NCBI GenBank assembly: GCA_002721875.1
Contig: PBLU01000016.1
Location: 3,886 to 67,422, forward strand
Source: Chloroflexota bacterium
Lineage (GTDB): Bacteria; Chloroflexota; Dehalococcoidia; UBA1151; TMED-70
Direction: 5' to 3'
Length of the DNA: 63,537 nt
Numbering within the stretch: position 1 is the stretch's first letter; the number at the start of each line of letters is the position of its first letter. Below are positions 1-8,601 of this stretch, in pieces. Position numbers and translations under genes: made by a program. The notes under the pieces were generated by a model. It was not told where the DNA came from. It saw nothing but the letters and a program-made list of their open reading frames with translations, and searched no databases.

Positions 1-114
1 AATTCTAAAGCAAAAGGTTTTCTCAAAAATCTTGAAGAGATAGTTGGTATACCAATAGTATATATTTCTACAGGGCCAAGCAGAGAAGCTACTATCCCTA
101 TAAAAAAATCATAA
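1..114 (+). CDS. purA: Adenylosuccinate synthase, C-terminal end (partial)
   Basis: The window opens inside a reading frame whose last 37 codons match the C-terminus of adenylosuccinate synthase, which joins IMP and aspartate in AMP synthesis. The visible signature is the helix NLEEIVGIPI followed by ISTGPSREATI; the family typically ends with ELTGVP-IISTGPDR-ET. The frame ends with TAA at 112-114 and overlaps the end of the convergent yvcK gene by six bases. The 5' part lies outside the window, so start, length and regulation cannot be judged. The identification rests on this short but distinctive end. Confidence 0.8.
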   Translation, partial: NSKAKGFLKNLEEIVGIPIVYISTGPSREATIPIKKS

Positions 115-999
115 AATTGTCCTAAAAAAAACTTCTAATTTTAATAAATCATGCTTTCCAATTTCTGAACTTTGAAGATCCTTATAAACAAATTTTACTT
201 CTGGAAATTCTTTTGAAAATTTTATATCTAAGTCCCTTGGAGAGTCATGAATAATTTTTTTAGGTAAAAAACCCTTCATTTTATTTCTAAAAAACTTTAT
301 CTGATCAAATAAAGTTTTCTGAGTTAAATTACAATTTGCAAACCAAATAGAATTATTTCTTAAGTTTGAAATTTTTTCAATGTAGCCCTTCGGTAATATC
401 GAGGCAATAAGGCTAGTATAAAAATCTCCTGGAGAAAAAATGATCATACTTGAATTAGATAAACTCTTTAAGGCCTTTTTATTCGCAGGAACATCTCTTT
501 TCTTGAGTCTGATATCAATAATTTTATTATTCTCATCAACAAAATTATTGATATTAACTTCTCCAGATATAGTTATTTCATTTGATTCAATTGTTAAATC
601 ACTTGGAATTTCTGATGAAGCGTAAACTAGTTGTTTTATTTGAAAAATCTCTCTGTAATTATCAATGGCATCCTGAATAGACATATTTTGCTTTATGCAG
701 GAGAGTAAAATTAAGTTTCCAATAGTATGAGGTTCAAAGGATTTTGAATCAAACCTATATTCTAAAAGATTATGAATTTGGTCTGATACACAACTTGATA
801 AAACTTTTCTAATATCTCCAATAGCAGGGATATCATATAAATCTCTTAGTTTTCCAGAGGATCCTCCATTATCAAAAGTAGATACAATTGAAACAAAATT
901 TTGATCTTCTTTTTTTGCTTTATTTGCTGATTTTAGAATTCTTGATAAACCTGTGCCTCCACCAAAAAAAACTACCGCCTTTTTATTATCTAGAATCAT
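109..999 (-). CDS. yvcK: YvcK/CofD-family gluconeogenesis factor
   Basis: The 296-residue protein belongs to the YvcK branch of the CofD-like superfamily, cytoplasmic proteins that bind UDP-sugars and affect cell-wall precursor supply and growth on gluconeogenic carbon in Firmicutes. Visible motifs are GGGTG at residues 13-17, FDNGGSSGKLRD at about 42-53, GDIRKVLSS at about 61-69 and HTIGN at about 91-95, followed by SPGDFYTS in the second half. The length is near the usual 300-330. It is the last gene of the leftward rpsO-pnp-dapB-asd-dapA run, 12 bp after dapA. True CofD (lactyl-phospholactate transferase) is less likely because no F420 genes are nearby. Confidence 0.85.
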   Translation of the reverse strand: MILDNKKAVVFFGGGTGLSRILKSANKAKKEDQNFVSIVSTFDNGGSSGKLRDLYDIPAIGDIRKVLSSCVSDQIHNLLEYRFDSKSFEPHTIGNLILLSCIKQNMSIQDAIDNYREIFQIKQLVYASSEIPSDLTIESNEITISGEVNINNFVDENNKIIDIRLKKRDVPANKKALKSLSNSSMIIFSPGDFYTSLIASILPKGYIEKISNLRNNSIWFANCNLTQKTLFDQIKFFRNKMKGFLPKKIIHDSPRDLDIKFSKEFPEVKFVYKDLQSSEIGKHDLLKLEVFFRTIL

Positions 1000-1011
1000 A
1001 TTTCTTGAAAT

Positions 1012-1899
1012 TTAAGAAATATCCATATCATACTGATCCATAACAGGATCAAATTTATCAGTAAAATCTTTTGGAGCTTCAACCATAGGCAATCTAGGAG
1101 GACCCATCTTAAATCCAGATCTGTTCAAAGCATGCCTTATTGGAATTGGGTTGGTAACCCAAAATAAGGCATTGAAAAATAATAATAGTCTTTTATGCTC
1201 TTTTGCAGCAAGCTCAGTTTGCCCATCAAGGATAAATCCCATCAACTTCTTAACTTGATTCCCAATTATATTTGAAGCTACACTAACAACTCCATATCCA
1301 CCTGTAGACATAATTGAAAACGTCTCATTATCATTTCCACTCCAAACTTTAAAATTTTCAGGGGAATCAGAAATAATATTAGTTATCTGATCAGGATCTG
1401 AGGATGCTTCCTTAACTCCTACAATATTGTCTATTTTAGCCAACTTTAAAGTAGTGTCTGTATCCATATTTAAGGAGGTTCGACTAGGAACATTATATAA
1501 TAGACCAGGAATAGAAACAGAATTAGCGATCTTAGCAAAATGTTGATATAAACCTTCTTGGGTAGGTTTATTGTATGCAGGGACAGTTAGAAGTATCGCA
1601 TCAACTCCTAGTTTTTCAGCTTTCTTTGATAAATCTACAGATGCATTAGTGTTATTATCTGTAGTTCCTGCTATTACTGTAGCACTTTCGCCAACTGCCT
1701 CTTTTACAGATTTAAACAATTCAAGTTTTTCATCCTCATTCATTGAAGGAGATTCACCAGTAGTTCCTCCAATAAGCAATCCATCAGAACCAGTCTTAAC
1801 TAAAGCTAATGCAAATTCTTTAGCCCTTTCAAAATCGACATCACCATTATCAGTAAATGGTGTAACCATAGCTGTAATAAGTCTTCCCAAATCTTTCAT
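1012..1899 (-). CDS. dapA: 4-Hydroxy-tetrahydrodipicolinate synthase
   Basis: This cytoplasmic class I aldolase condenses pyruvate with aspartate semialdehyde in the first committed step of lysine and diaminopimelate synthesis. The 295-residue protein has the full motif set: GTTGE at 45-49 with Thr46/Thr47, Tyr135 in the YNVPSRT motif, and the Schiff-base lysine in GVKEAS (Lys163). The ATG at 1899 follows an AGGGG ribosome-binding site. It sits 9 bp after asd in a tight lysine-pathway operon (dapB-asd-dapA). Family members also include related aldolases such as N-acetylneuraminate lyase, but the context makes DapA close to certain. Confidence 0.95.
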   Translation of the reverse strand: MKDLGRLITAMVTPFTDNGDVDFERAKEFALALVKTGSDGLLIGGTTGESPSMNEDEKLELFKSVKEAVGESATVIAGTTDNNTNASVDLSKKAEKLGVDAILLTVPAYNKPTQEGLYQHFAKIANSVSIPGLLYNVPSRTSLNMDTDTTLKLAKIDNIVGVKEASSDPDQITNIISDSPENFKVWSGNDNETFSIMSTGGYGVVSVASNIIGNQVKKLMGFILDGQTELAAKEHKRLLLFFNALFWVTNPIPIRHALNRSGFKMGPPRLPMVEAPKDFTDKFDPVMDQYDMDIS

Positions 1900-1908
1900 A
1901 ATTTACCC

Positions 1909-2925
1909 CTAATTGATCTTAATTAAGTCTCTTTTTATCATTGATTCAAGAATTTGTAGAGCGTTCAAGGCTGCCCCTTTTAATAAATTATCGCAACTTA
2001 ACCATAAATTGATTTCTCTACTATTATTTGGGCTTTTTCTAATTCTTCCTACGAAAACTTCTTCTTTACCTTCACAGTAAAGTGGCATAGGATAAGGCAA
2101 ATCAGTACTATGATCCAATATCTTTATTCCCGAATAATTGCTTAGACAAGAATTTATATCCTCAAGACTTAAGTCCCTATCAATAGAAATACATAGAGAT
2201 TCAGAATGTCCAATTTTGACTGGCACTCTGACACATGTTGGGATTATTTCAAGAGATGGATCATGCAATATTTTCTTTGATTCATTAATCATTTTATGCT
2301 CTTCTTTTGTAAAACCATCTTCTAAAAAATCATCAACATGAGGGAAAACATTACTAGCAATTTTATAGTCATAAACTTTCGTTGCTGTATTTCCTGATAA
2401 TTGATTTTTTAGTTCATTGACAGCTTCTTTACCTGTACCAGATACTGCTTGATAAGTTGAAACAATAACTTTATTTACTTTACAAATTTTATTTAATGCA
2501 TCAATAGCCATAACCATAGGTGTAGTTGTACAATTGGGTATAGAAATAATTCCTTTGTGGAAATCTAAATCTTTCTCATTAATTTCTGGGACAACAAGGG
2601 GGACCTCAGGTTTCATTCGAAATGCTGATCCATCATCTATTACTATCCCGCCATTACTAACTATTATTGGTGCAAGATTTTCGCTAACTTCACTACTTAC
2701 AGATATTAATGCAACATCAATTTTTTTAAGATTATCTTCATCAGTTTCAAGAATTTTAATTTTATCATTACTATAGTCAACTAATTTTCCTGTAGATCTT
2801 TCAGACGCAAAAAGCGATATCTTGTCTTTGGGATGATTATTTTTTTCTAAAAGTTTCAGGGCTTCTACGCCTACAGCTCCAGTAGCTCCAATAATTCCTA
2901 TATTTATTTCGCTTAAATTTGTCAA
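1909..2925 (-). CDS. asd: Aspartate-semialdehyde dehydrogenase
   Basis: Asd reduces aspartyl phosphate to aspartate semialdehyde with NADPH and feeds the lysine, methionine and threonine branches. The 338-residue protein shows the nucleotide-binding GATGAVG at 13-19, the nucleophile Cys132 in SIPNCTTTP and the catalytic His240 in RVPVKIGHSES. The start is TTG at 2925: a GGGGAT ribosome-binding site lies 6 nt upstream, inside the end of dapB, and the protein then starts just ahead of the Rossmann strand as expected. There is one base between dapB and asd, so translation is probably coupled. Confidence 0.95.
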   Translation of the reverse strand: MTNLSEINIGIIGATGAVGVEALKLLEKNNHPKDKISLFASERSTGKLVDYSNDKIKILETDEDNLKKIDVALISVSSEVSENLAPIIVSNGGIVIDDGSAFRMKPEVPLVVPEINEKDLDFHKGIISIPNCTTTPMVMAIDALNKICKVNKVIVSTYQAVSGTGKEAVNELKNQLSGNTATKVYDYKIASNVFPHVDDFLEDGFTKEEHKMINESKKILHDPSLEIIPTCVRVPVKIGHSESLCISIDRDLSLEDINSCLSNYSGIKILDHSTDLPYPMPLYCEGKEEVFVGRIRKSPNNSREINLWLSCDNLLKGAALNALQILESMIKRDLIKIN

Positions 2926-2926
2926 T

Positions 2927-3703
2927 TTAGATCCCCATTATTTTATCTAAACCAATTAAAAAATCTTTATGGCTTATAATTTCCTTAACACCTAAAATAA
3001 CACCTGGCATAAATGAATTTCTATCTATGGAATCGTGAATCATTGTAAAAGTTTGACCTAATCCTCCAAAGACTAATTCATGCCTAGCAACTCTTCCTGG
3101 CATTCTAGCAGAATGAATCTGAACCCCCTGAAGGTCTCCACCTCTTGTATTTTTTATAGTTTGTTTTTCTGCAATATTTTGTTTATATTTTTGATCTTTT
3201 TTTGAAGATGCTGCTTCTGCTATTGAAATAGCTGTTCCCGATGGAGCATCTATCTTGTTTTCATGGTGACTTTCAATTAAATCAGCATAATCAAAATATT
3301 TACCAGCAATACTTGCCAATTCCATCATTAGAACTGCTCCAATAGCAAAATTTGAAGCACTTAGAACTCCTATATTATTATCCGAACATAGTTTTTTTAT
3401 TTTTTTATAGTCTTCATCTAATAATCCTGTTGAACCACTAACTATTCTTATTCCTTTAGGTATTGCTAATTCACACAGGCTCAAAAAACTTTCACGGTTA
3501 GTAAAATCAACTATAACATCTGGTTTTATCTCAGATAAAAATTTCGATAAATCATTATAAATAGGTTTAGAATTTAGAGTATTATCATTATTTGAATTTA
3601 TATCTACAGATTCAATAAGCTCTGTTTTTGAATCACCTAAAACTGCTTGGCAAACAGTCAAACCCATTCTTCCTAATGCTCCATTTACACTTACTTTAAT
3701 CAT
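2927..3703 (-). CDS. dapB: 4-Hydroxy-tetrahydrodipicolinate reductase
   Basis: DapB reduces the DapA product with NAD(P)H. The 258-residue protein has the N-terminal GALGRMG nucleotide-binding loop at 8-14 and the substrate/catalytic signature ESHHENKIDAPSGTA at 144-158, with the His pair and Lys expected of the family. An AGGAG site precedes the ATG. It lies 9 bp after pnp and directly before asd, which makes a continuous lysine-synthesis segment inside an RNA-metabolism operon. Length and motifs are ordinary and nothing suggests loss of function. Confidence 0.95.
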   Translation of the reverse strand: MIKVSVNGALGRMGLTVCQAVLGDSKTELIESVDINSNNDNTLNSKPIYNDLSKFLSEIKPDVIVDFTNRESFLSLCELAIPKGIRIVSGSTGLLDEDYKKIKKLCSDNNIGVLSASNFAIGAVLMMELASIAGKYFDYADLIESHHENKIDAPSGTAISIAEAASSKKDQKYKQNIAEKQTIKNTRGGDLQGVQIHSARMPGRVARHELVFGGLGQTFTMIHDSIDRNSFMPGVILGVKEIISHKDFLIGLDKIMGI

Positions 3704-3712
3704 ATGTAACTC

Positions 3713-5908
3713 CTAAGAATTCCCACCCAATTGCTTTCGGTTACCTTTTCTTTTTGAAGACCTAAATTCTTCTTGATTATCTGAATCATTTTCTTTTTCT
3801 TCTTTGGGGGTTCTTTCATTCTGGTCATCACCCAACAAAGCTTTAATAGATAAATCAATTCTACCTTGCCTATCAATTTTTAATACTTTTACTTTTACTT
3901 CTTCTCCAACTGATAGCACTGACTCTACATCTTCAACTCTCTCTTTTGATATTTCACTTATGTGAATCAATCCTTGCTTACCAGGAGCCACTTCAGCAAA
4001 AGCACCGAAATTCATAATCTTAACAACTTTGGCATCATAAATATCGCCAGCTTCAACATCCTTAATTATTGCTTTTATGGCATCAACTACTTTTTCAGAT
4101 ATTTCTGAATTATTAGTACCAATCATTACTTTTCCATCTTCATCAATATTTATAGAAGCATCAAACTCCTGTTGCAGTCCTTTGATAGTGGATCCACCTG
4201 AACCAATAACTGCCCCTATCTTATCTTGAGGAACATTAATTGTTGTTATCCTTGGAGCATATTTTGAAAGTTCTTTGCTAGTTTCTGAAATGGTTTCTGA
4301 CATGTGCTCTAAAATTTTCATTCTGGCATTTTTAGCTTTTTCTAGTGCAACTTCCATAATTTCAAAGGTTATTCCCTTAACTTTGATATCCATTTGTAAA
4401 GCTGTTACACCATCCTTTGTTCCAGCCACCTTAAAATCCATATCACCAATATGATCCTCTGCACCTTGGATATCAGTTAGTACAACATATTTATCATCTT
4501 CTCCAGTTATTAAGCCCATAGCAATACCAGCAACTGGATTTTTAATTGGTACTCCTGCGTCCATCAAGGCTAAAGAAGCGGAACAAACTGAAGCCATTGA
4601 TGTAGATCCATTTGAAGAAAGTGCTTCTGAAACAGATCTTATAGTATATGGAAAATCTTCAGTTGATGGAAGCACGGGTATAACTGCTCTTTCTGCTAGC
4701 GCACCATGCCCTACTTCTCTTCTGCCTGTCATCATTCTTCCAGGCTCCCCAACAGAGAAAGGAGGAAAATTATAATGATGTATAAAAAACTTTTCTTTTA
4801 CAGGATTGAATCCATCTAATTTTTGAGCTTCAGATAGTGGTGCTAAAGTAACGGCATTCATAATTTGAGTCTCACCTCTAGTAAAAATTGCAGAACCATG
4901 AACCCTAGGTAAATACCTTACATCAGAGGACAAATCTCTAATTTCATCAAAAGTTCTTCCGTCAGGTCTAATTTCTTCATTGAGAAGAGCATCTCTAATT
5001 TCTTTCTTTTCAATAAAATCTAAGGACATATTTATATCTAATTCTTCGAATTCTTCTGAAAAATCCTCCAAAATTTTATCTCTGATCAAATCATACTTTG
5101 CTTTTTTATCTGTTTTGTTATCCTTGGATCTTACGATAGATTTCAAGTCACTAAGATAAGATTCACTTATTTTAGACTTAATATCTTCAAGCTCATCTTG
5201 TTCATCTATTACTTCCCACTTATCTTTTCCAGACTCTGAAACTATTTCCTTTATAAATCGAACGATTTGTCCATTAACATCCTGTGCTAGTTTCAAAGCA
5301 TCCAAAAGTAAAGACTCTGAAACAAATTCTGAGCCAGATTCTACCATCATTATTGCATCTTCTGTACCTGCAACAGTAAGATTTAGTTTGCTTACTTGAA
5401 GCTCTTCATAAGTTGGATTAACAATTAACTCATCGTCAATTAAACCTATAACACAAGCTCCAACAGGATCTGAGTAAGGAATATCTGATATAGCTAAAGA
5501 TAAAGATGAGCCAATTATACCCAAAGCGTCATAAGGATTAGTTTCATCTGATGAAAGAACACTGATTATAATTTGAGTATCATTATGATAACTTTTTGGA
5601 AACAAAGGTCTTAGTGGCCTATCAATTAATCTACACACAAGTGTCGCATCAGTTGTAGGACGACCTTCTCTTTTAAAAAAACCACCAGGTAATTTACCTA
5701 GTGCGTATGCTTTTTCTTGCACGTCAACTGTTAGAGGCAAGAAATCTACACCTTCCTTAGCAACTTTATTTGCTGACGATGTCGCTAGAATTACAGTCTC
5801 TCCTAATGTAATCACACATGATCCATTAGCTAAATTCGCAACCTTACCTATTTCTACTTCAATTTTTTTCCCATGGATATCTAAAGAATAATTTTTAACA
5901 TCTGACAT
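3713..5908 (-). CDS. pnp: Polyribonucleotide nucleotidyltransferase (PNPase)
   Basis: PNPase is the phosphorolytic 3'-to-5' exoribonuclease of the RNA degradation machinery. The 731-residue protein has the usual order: an RNase PH-like domain (about 1-215), an all-helical linker, a second RNase PH-like domain (about 320-545; FFIHHYNFPPFSVGE and GRREVGHG are visible), a KH domain (GAVIGSGGSTIK, about 560-570) and an S1 domain (about 625-690, MNFGAFAEVAPGKQGLIH). It ends in a charged tail. It follows rpsO by 92 bp, the classic rpsO-pnp pair that is often autoregulated in other bacteria. Confidence 0.97.
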   Translation of the reverse strand: MSDVKNYSLDIHGKKIEVEIGKVANLANGSCVITLGETVILATSSANKVAKEGVDFLPLTVDVQEKAYALGKLPGGFFKREGRPTTDATLVCRLIDRPLRPLFPKSYHNDTQIIISVLSSDETNPYDALGIIGSSLSLAISDIPYSDPVGACVIGLIDDELIVNPTYEELQVSKLNLTVAGTEDAIMMVESGSEFVSESLLLDALKLAQDVNGQIVRFIKEIVSESGKDKWEVIDEQDELEDIKSKISESYLSDLKSIVRSKDNKTDKKAKYDLIRDKILEDFSEEFEELDINMSLDFIEKKEIRDALLNEEIRPDGRTFDEIRDLSSDVRYLPRVHGSAIFTRGETQIMNAVTLAPLSEAQKLDGFNPVKEKFFIHHYNFPPFSVGEPGRMMTGRREVGHGALAERAVIPVLPSTEDFPYTIRSVSEALSSNGSTSMASVCSASLALMDAGVPIKNPVAGIAMGLITGEDDKYVVLTDIQGAEDHIGDMDFKVAGTKDGVTALQMDIKVKGITFEIMEVALEKAKNARMKILEHMSETISETSKELSKYAPRITTINVPQDKIGAVIGSGGSTIKGLQQEFDASINIDEDGKVMIGTNNSEISEKVVDAIKAIIKDVEAGDIYDAKVVKIMNFGAFAEVAPGKQGLIHISEISKERVEDVESVLSVGEEVKVKVLKIDRQGRIDLSIKALLGDDQNERTPKEEKENDSDNQEEFRSSKRKGNRKQLGGNS

Positions 5909-6000
5909 TTTCTAAAACTTAACCCCTACACTTTATTAAGATTTAACAGAAATTGGGAATTTTAATTTTTATAATATTGGATTTTTGAATAATAAGACTT

Positions 6001-6255
6001 CTATCTTCTTAAGTTTAAAATCTTTACTACTTCATCATACTTTGGAGAATCATTTTCTCTTAGATACTTAAGAAGCCTGCGCCTTTTACCTACGATTTTT
6101 ATAAGTCCACGTCTTGATGATTGGTCGTGTTTATGAGTCTTGAAGTGTTCGTTAAGTTGATTGATCCTACTAGTCATTGAGATTATTTGAGCCTCTGATG
6201 AACCAGTGTCTTTATCATGCTTTAATAATTTTATTATAGATGGATCGTTTTCCAA
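6001..6255 (-). CDS. rpsO: 30S ribosomal protein S15
   Basis: S15 binds the central domain of 16S rRNA and supports an intersubunit bridge. The 84-residue protein carries the family signature (TGSSEAQI, then LNEHFKTHKHDQSSRRGL and KRRRLLKYLR) and is a few residues shorter than the usual 88-89. The reading frame starts with TTG at 6255; no better start lies between it and the upstream stop. It is the first gene of the leftward operon ending at yvcK. A TATAAT-like box on the same strand lies about 50 bp upstream. Confidence 0.95.
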   Translation of the reverse strand: MENDPSIIKLLKHDKDTGSSEAQIISMTSRINQLNEHFKTHKHDQSSRRGLIKIVGKRRRLLKYLRENDSPKYDEVVKILNLRR

Positions 6256-6303
6256 TTTATTTTACTACCCTATTTCCTGAAAAGATTTATAGTTATTATA
6301 GGG

Positions 6304-6309
6304 ATTATA
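6304..6309 (-). promoter_or_regulatory. Putative -10 box for the rpsO-pnp-dap operon
   Basis: On the minus strand a perfect TATAAT lies about 50 bp upstream of the rpsO start. The region one promoter spacing further up is A-rich with no clear TTGACA, so only the -10 element is supported. Its place in the only sizeable gap ahead of the operon makes it the best promoter candidate. Confidence 0.35.
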
Positions 6310-6442
6310 CCTTTCTTAATTTTTTTTTCTTTTTTTAATTTACTTGAAAATGATATCACGGAATATTTGAGCAAGTGTCATTCAAAAAGTCTCAATTTAA
6401 TCTTTTTTTTCAAAAAGTTAACACAATCTGTACTAAGTTTAC

Positions 6443-6472
6443 TTGACATCGACAATCTTGTACAAATATGAT
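6443..6472 (+). promoter_or_regulatory. Putative sigma-70 promoter for the collagen-like lipoprotein gene
   Basis: TTGACA at 6443-6448 and TATGAT at 6467-6472 are separated by 18 nt, close to the consensus. Use of this promoter would give a long leader of about 180 nt. The TATAAT at 6556-6561 could be an alternative nearer start. No other gene on this strand needs a promoter here. Confidence 0.45.
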
Positions 6473-6660
6473 CTATATAGGTTAGATTTATAATTTAATC
6501 TTTTATTAATGTGCATTAATGTATTTTTATATAATGACTAATTCGGTCATCTGTGTATAATACTAAGGTATATTGATATAAATAAATTTTTAATAAAACT
6601 AAAGCTGATCTAGCGATTATAGACTAAATCAGTAAAGTTATTTACAGAAGGGGTAACCAA

Positions 6661-7284
6661 ATGAAAGGTCAATACCATAAATTATTAATGATAATTTCTC
6701 TCTTAGGTGTGTCATTATTCATGTTCGCATGTGCTGGAGCTGATGGAACAGCTGGTCCAGCAGGACTGCCTGGACTTCCAGGTATTTCAGGAGAACCAGG
6801 AGCACCAGGAGCACCAGGACTACCAGGAGAACCAGGAGCACCAGGTAACCCAGGCCCTCAAGGACCTGCTGGAGAACCGGGACCTGAAGGACCTGTTGGT
6901 CCAGAAGGAAAAGCTGGTTCAACGTCTGGACTTTCAGCATTTGGAAGCGATGGGTCATCAACTATTGAGTGGCATAGAAGTGCTGATAAACTTGATATTC
7001 ATCTAGCAGGATCAGGATTTTCACCAAATGTGGAAATAACTATATCTGCAGTGAATTCCAGTGGATTCAGAGTAAATGTCGTTGGTGTTGATAAAACTGG
7101 AGTTTCTTCCCTAACATCAGATGGTGCAGGATCTTTCGAAGAAACAATTTCCCTTTCAACAAGTTCATTCTCATGGTTGGATGATGATGGTAATGGAATT
7201 TTTCCAATTGCTATTCAAGCTTCAGGCGGTGGAAATATTGCTAACGCATCTGCTATTGTTGTTGATGCTGTTCCAGGAGACTAA
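6661..7284 (+). CDS. Collagen-like repeat lipoprotein
   Basis: The 207-residue protein starts with a lipoprotein signal peptide: a hydrophobic segment (about 8-23) ending in FMFAC, with Cys24 as the probable lipidated residue. Residues 26-86 form about 20 uninterrupted Gly-X-Y triplets rich in Pro in the X and Y positions ([15 protein letters not shown] and similar), as in bacterial collagen-like proteins. A C-terminal part of about 120 residues looks beta-rich and secreted, and holds a DDDGNG loop. It is probably a surface-anchored trimeric stalk with a small head domain; ligand and function are unknown. A GAAGGGG site precedes the ATG, and a strong terminator follows. The repeat region is much richer in G and C than its surroundings. 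Confidence 0.85.
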   Translation: MKGQYHKLLMIISLLGVSLFMFACAGADGTAGPAGLPGLPGISGEPGAPGAPGLPGEPGAPGNPGPQGPAGEPGPEGPVGPEGKAGSTSGLSAFGSDGSSTIEWHRSADKLDIHLAGSGFSPNVEITISAVNSSGFRVNVVGVDKTGVSSLTSDGAGSFEETISLSTSSFSWLDDDGNGIFPIAIQASGGGNIANASAIVVDAVPGD

Positions 7285-7310
7285 ACCCCATTAAAAATAG
7301 ATAACTATGA

Positions 7311-7343
7311 AACTCCCTGACGTAATGTCAGGGAGTTTTTTTT
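7311..7343 (+). terminator. Rho-independent terminator after the collagen-like gene
   Basis: A perfect 10-bp stem (AACTCCCTGA at 7311-7320 with TCAGGGAGTT at 7328-7337) closes a 7-nt loop and runs into a T tract through 7343. It lies 26 bp after the lipoprotein stop. On the opposite strand there is no T tract, so it serves the plus strand only. Confidence 0.9.
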
Positions 7344-8601
7344 ATTTCAATGTAAGAGATACTCTCATAATTCTTCTTCCAACAACTGACCTTACTGTGA
7401 TAAATGCGTCATTAGTTTCAACAACATCTCCAGAAGATGGTATTCTTCCCAATTGAGAATAGATAAATCCACCAATTGTAGATATACCTTCATTATCGAT
7501 TCTAAGATTAAATTTTCTATTAATTTGATCAATTGATAAAGTAGCATCAAGAAGAAAAATTCCTTGTCTTATTTCTTGTATTTCAGGTGGATCTACATCA
7601 AATTCATCAGCAAGCTCACCAATTATTTCTTCAATTAAGTCTGTAACAGTTACTAATCCTGATACAGATCCATGCTCATCAAGAACTATTCCAATTGATG
7701 TACTATGTGTTTGAAATTCTTTCAATAGTGTTTCTAAATTTTGGGATTCAGGTATGTATAGTGGCTGCCTCAATAATGCTGATATGGTTTGATTGTCTAT
7801 TTCTTCTTTTTCTAAGCTCAAGATATCTCTTGCAAACAAAACCCCTTTAATTGAATTTTGATCAGAATTATATACTGGTATTTTTGAGTAACCGCCTACT
7901 TTCATTTTTTCAATAATACTTGAGATGGATTCATCTATAGAAGCAGAAATAATATCAGGTCTAGGTTTCATGATTTCACTTACTCTTAGATCATCCATTC
8001 TCAAGATTCCTCGAATCATTCTTAGGTCTTCTTGATGAGCAGGTATTTGATCTGATTCAAGTAAATCTAGAGTTTCTATCAAGGTAGCAGTTGCTTTTTC
8101 ATCATCATTAGACTCTGTGGATGTAGGAATACCCACATATCTTATAAATCCCTTAAACTTTGGGATACTTGAAAAAGTTTCTAAAAATCTACCAACCCCA
8201 ATTGCTAAAAAATATAATTTGGAATTAAGTATAGAAAAAATTCTATTAGTTATAACTATAGAAATCACTAGAACAAAAAAATAAAATAACGAAACTATTA
8301 GTATTTTATAGCTTTCAAGATCAGATAAAAAACCTAACCTTACTATGAATAAAATAAATGATCCCACTCCAATTGAAATAATAAAATTTCTTATAAAGAT
8401 AGCCAGGATATATGCTTCATAAGAAAGTGTATCTGAAGGATTTTCAGTATATTTTTCAATATCCGAATCATCTAAATCATCATTTGTAAGCCCAAATGTT
8501 CTATAGCCAAGAATACTTAGAGAATAATTTATTAGAACATATATTAATATTGAAAGAATAAATATAAGAAGATAGACTATAAAATCAATCGTCAAGTTCA
8601 C
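7342..8601 (-). CDS. CNNM/CorC-family membrane protein with CBS domains
   Basis: The 419-residue protein has an N-terminal membrane part with about four hydrophobic segments (roughly 7-29, 66-88, 98-120, 126-140), typical of the CNNM (DUF21) transporter fold. A tandem CBS pair follows (about 200-315; MRGxxRMDDLRVSEIMKPR, then KIPVYN and GLVTVTDLIEEIIGE). A C-terminal CorC/HlyC domain comes last (about 335-415). Family members act in magnesium or cobalt efflux and in divalent-cation homeostasis. The start overlaps the upstream acetyltransferase gene by 17 bp, so the two are co-transcribed. The exact ion is not deducible. Confidence 0.85.
   Translation of the reverse strand: MNLTIDFIVYLLIFILSILIYVLINYSLSILGYRTFGLTNDDLDDSDIEKYTENPSDTLSYEAYILAIFIRNFIISIGVGSFILFIVRLGFLSDLESYKILIVSLFYFFVLVISIVITNRIFSILNSKLYFLAIGVGRFLETFSSIPKFKGFIRYVGIPTSTESNDDEKATATLIETLDLLESDQIPAHQEDLRMIRGILRMDDLRVSEIMKPRPDIISASIDESISSIIEKMKVGGYSKIPVYNSDQNSIKGVLFARDILSLEKEEIDNQTISALLRQPLYIPESQNLETLLKEFQTHSTSIGIVLDEHGSVSGLVTVTDLIEEIIGELADEFDVDPPEIQEIRQGIFLLDATLSIDQINRKFNLRIDNEGISTIGGFIYSQLGRIPSSGDVVETNDAFITVRSVVGRRIMRVSLTLK

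Larger units (their letters stand above)
6256..6660. other. 405-bp intergenic region between divergent rpsO and the collagen-like lipoprotein gene
   Basis: This very AT-rich gap separates two divergent transcription units. It holds a TATAAT for rpsO (minus strand), a TTGACA/TATGAT pair (plus, 6443-6472), a second perfect TATAAT (plus, 6556-6561) without a good -35, a short inverted ATTAAT repeat at 6505-6520, and a GAAGGGG ribosome-binding site just before the lipoprotein start. No further ORF with a plausible start, and no structured RNA, was recognised. Confidence 0.6.

Noticed and set aside
6505..6520. ATTAAT-GTGC-ATTAAT as an operator palindrome
   Set aside because: ATTAAT is its own reverse complement and common in this AT-rich sequence; no regulator or second copy supports it.
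6719..6961. Leu/Val-rich ORF on the minus strand opposite the collagen-like repeat
   Set aside because: It is the complementary reading of Gly-Pro triplets; it has no family match and no ribosome-binding site.
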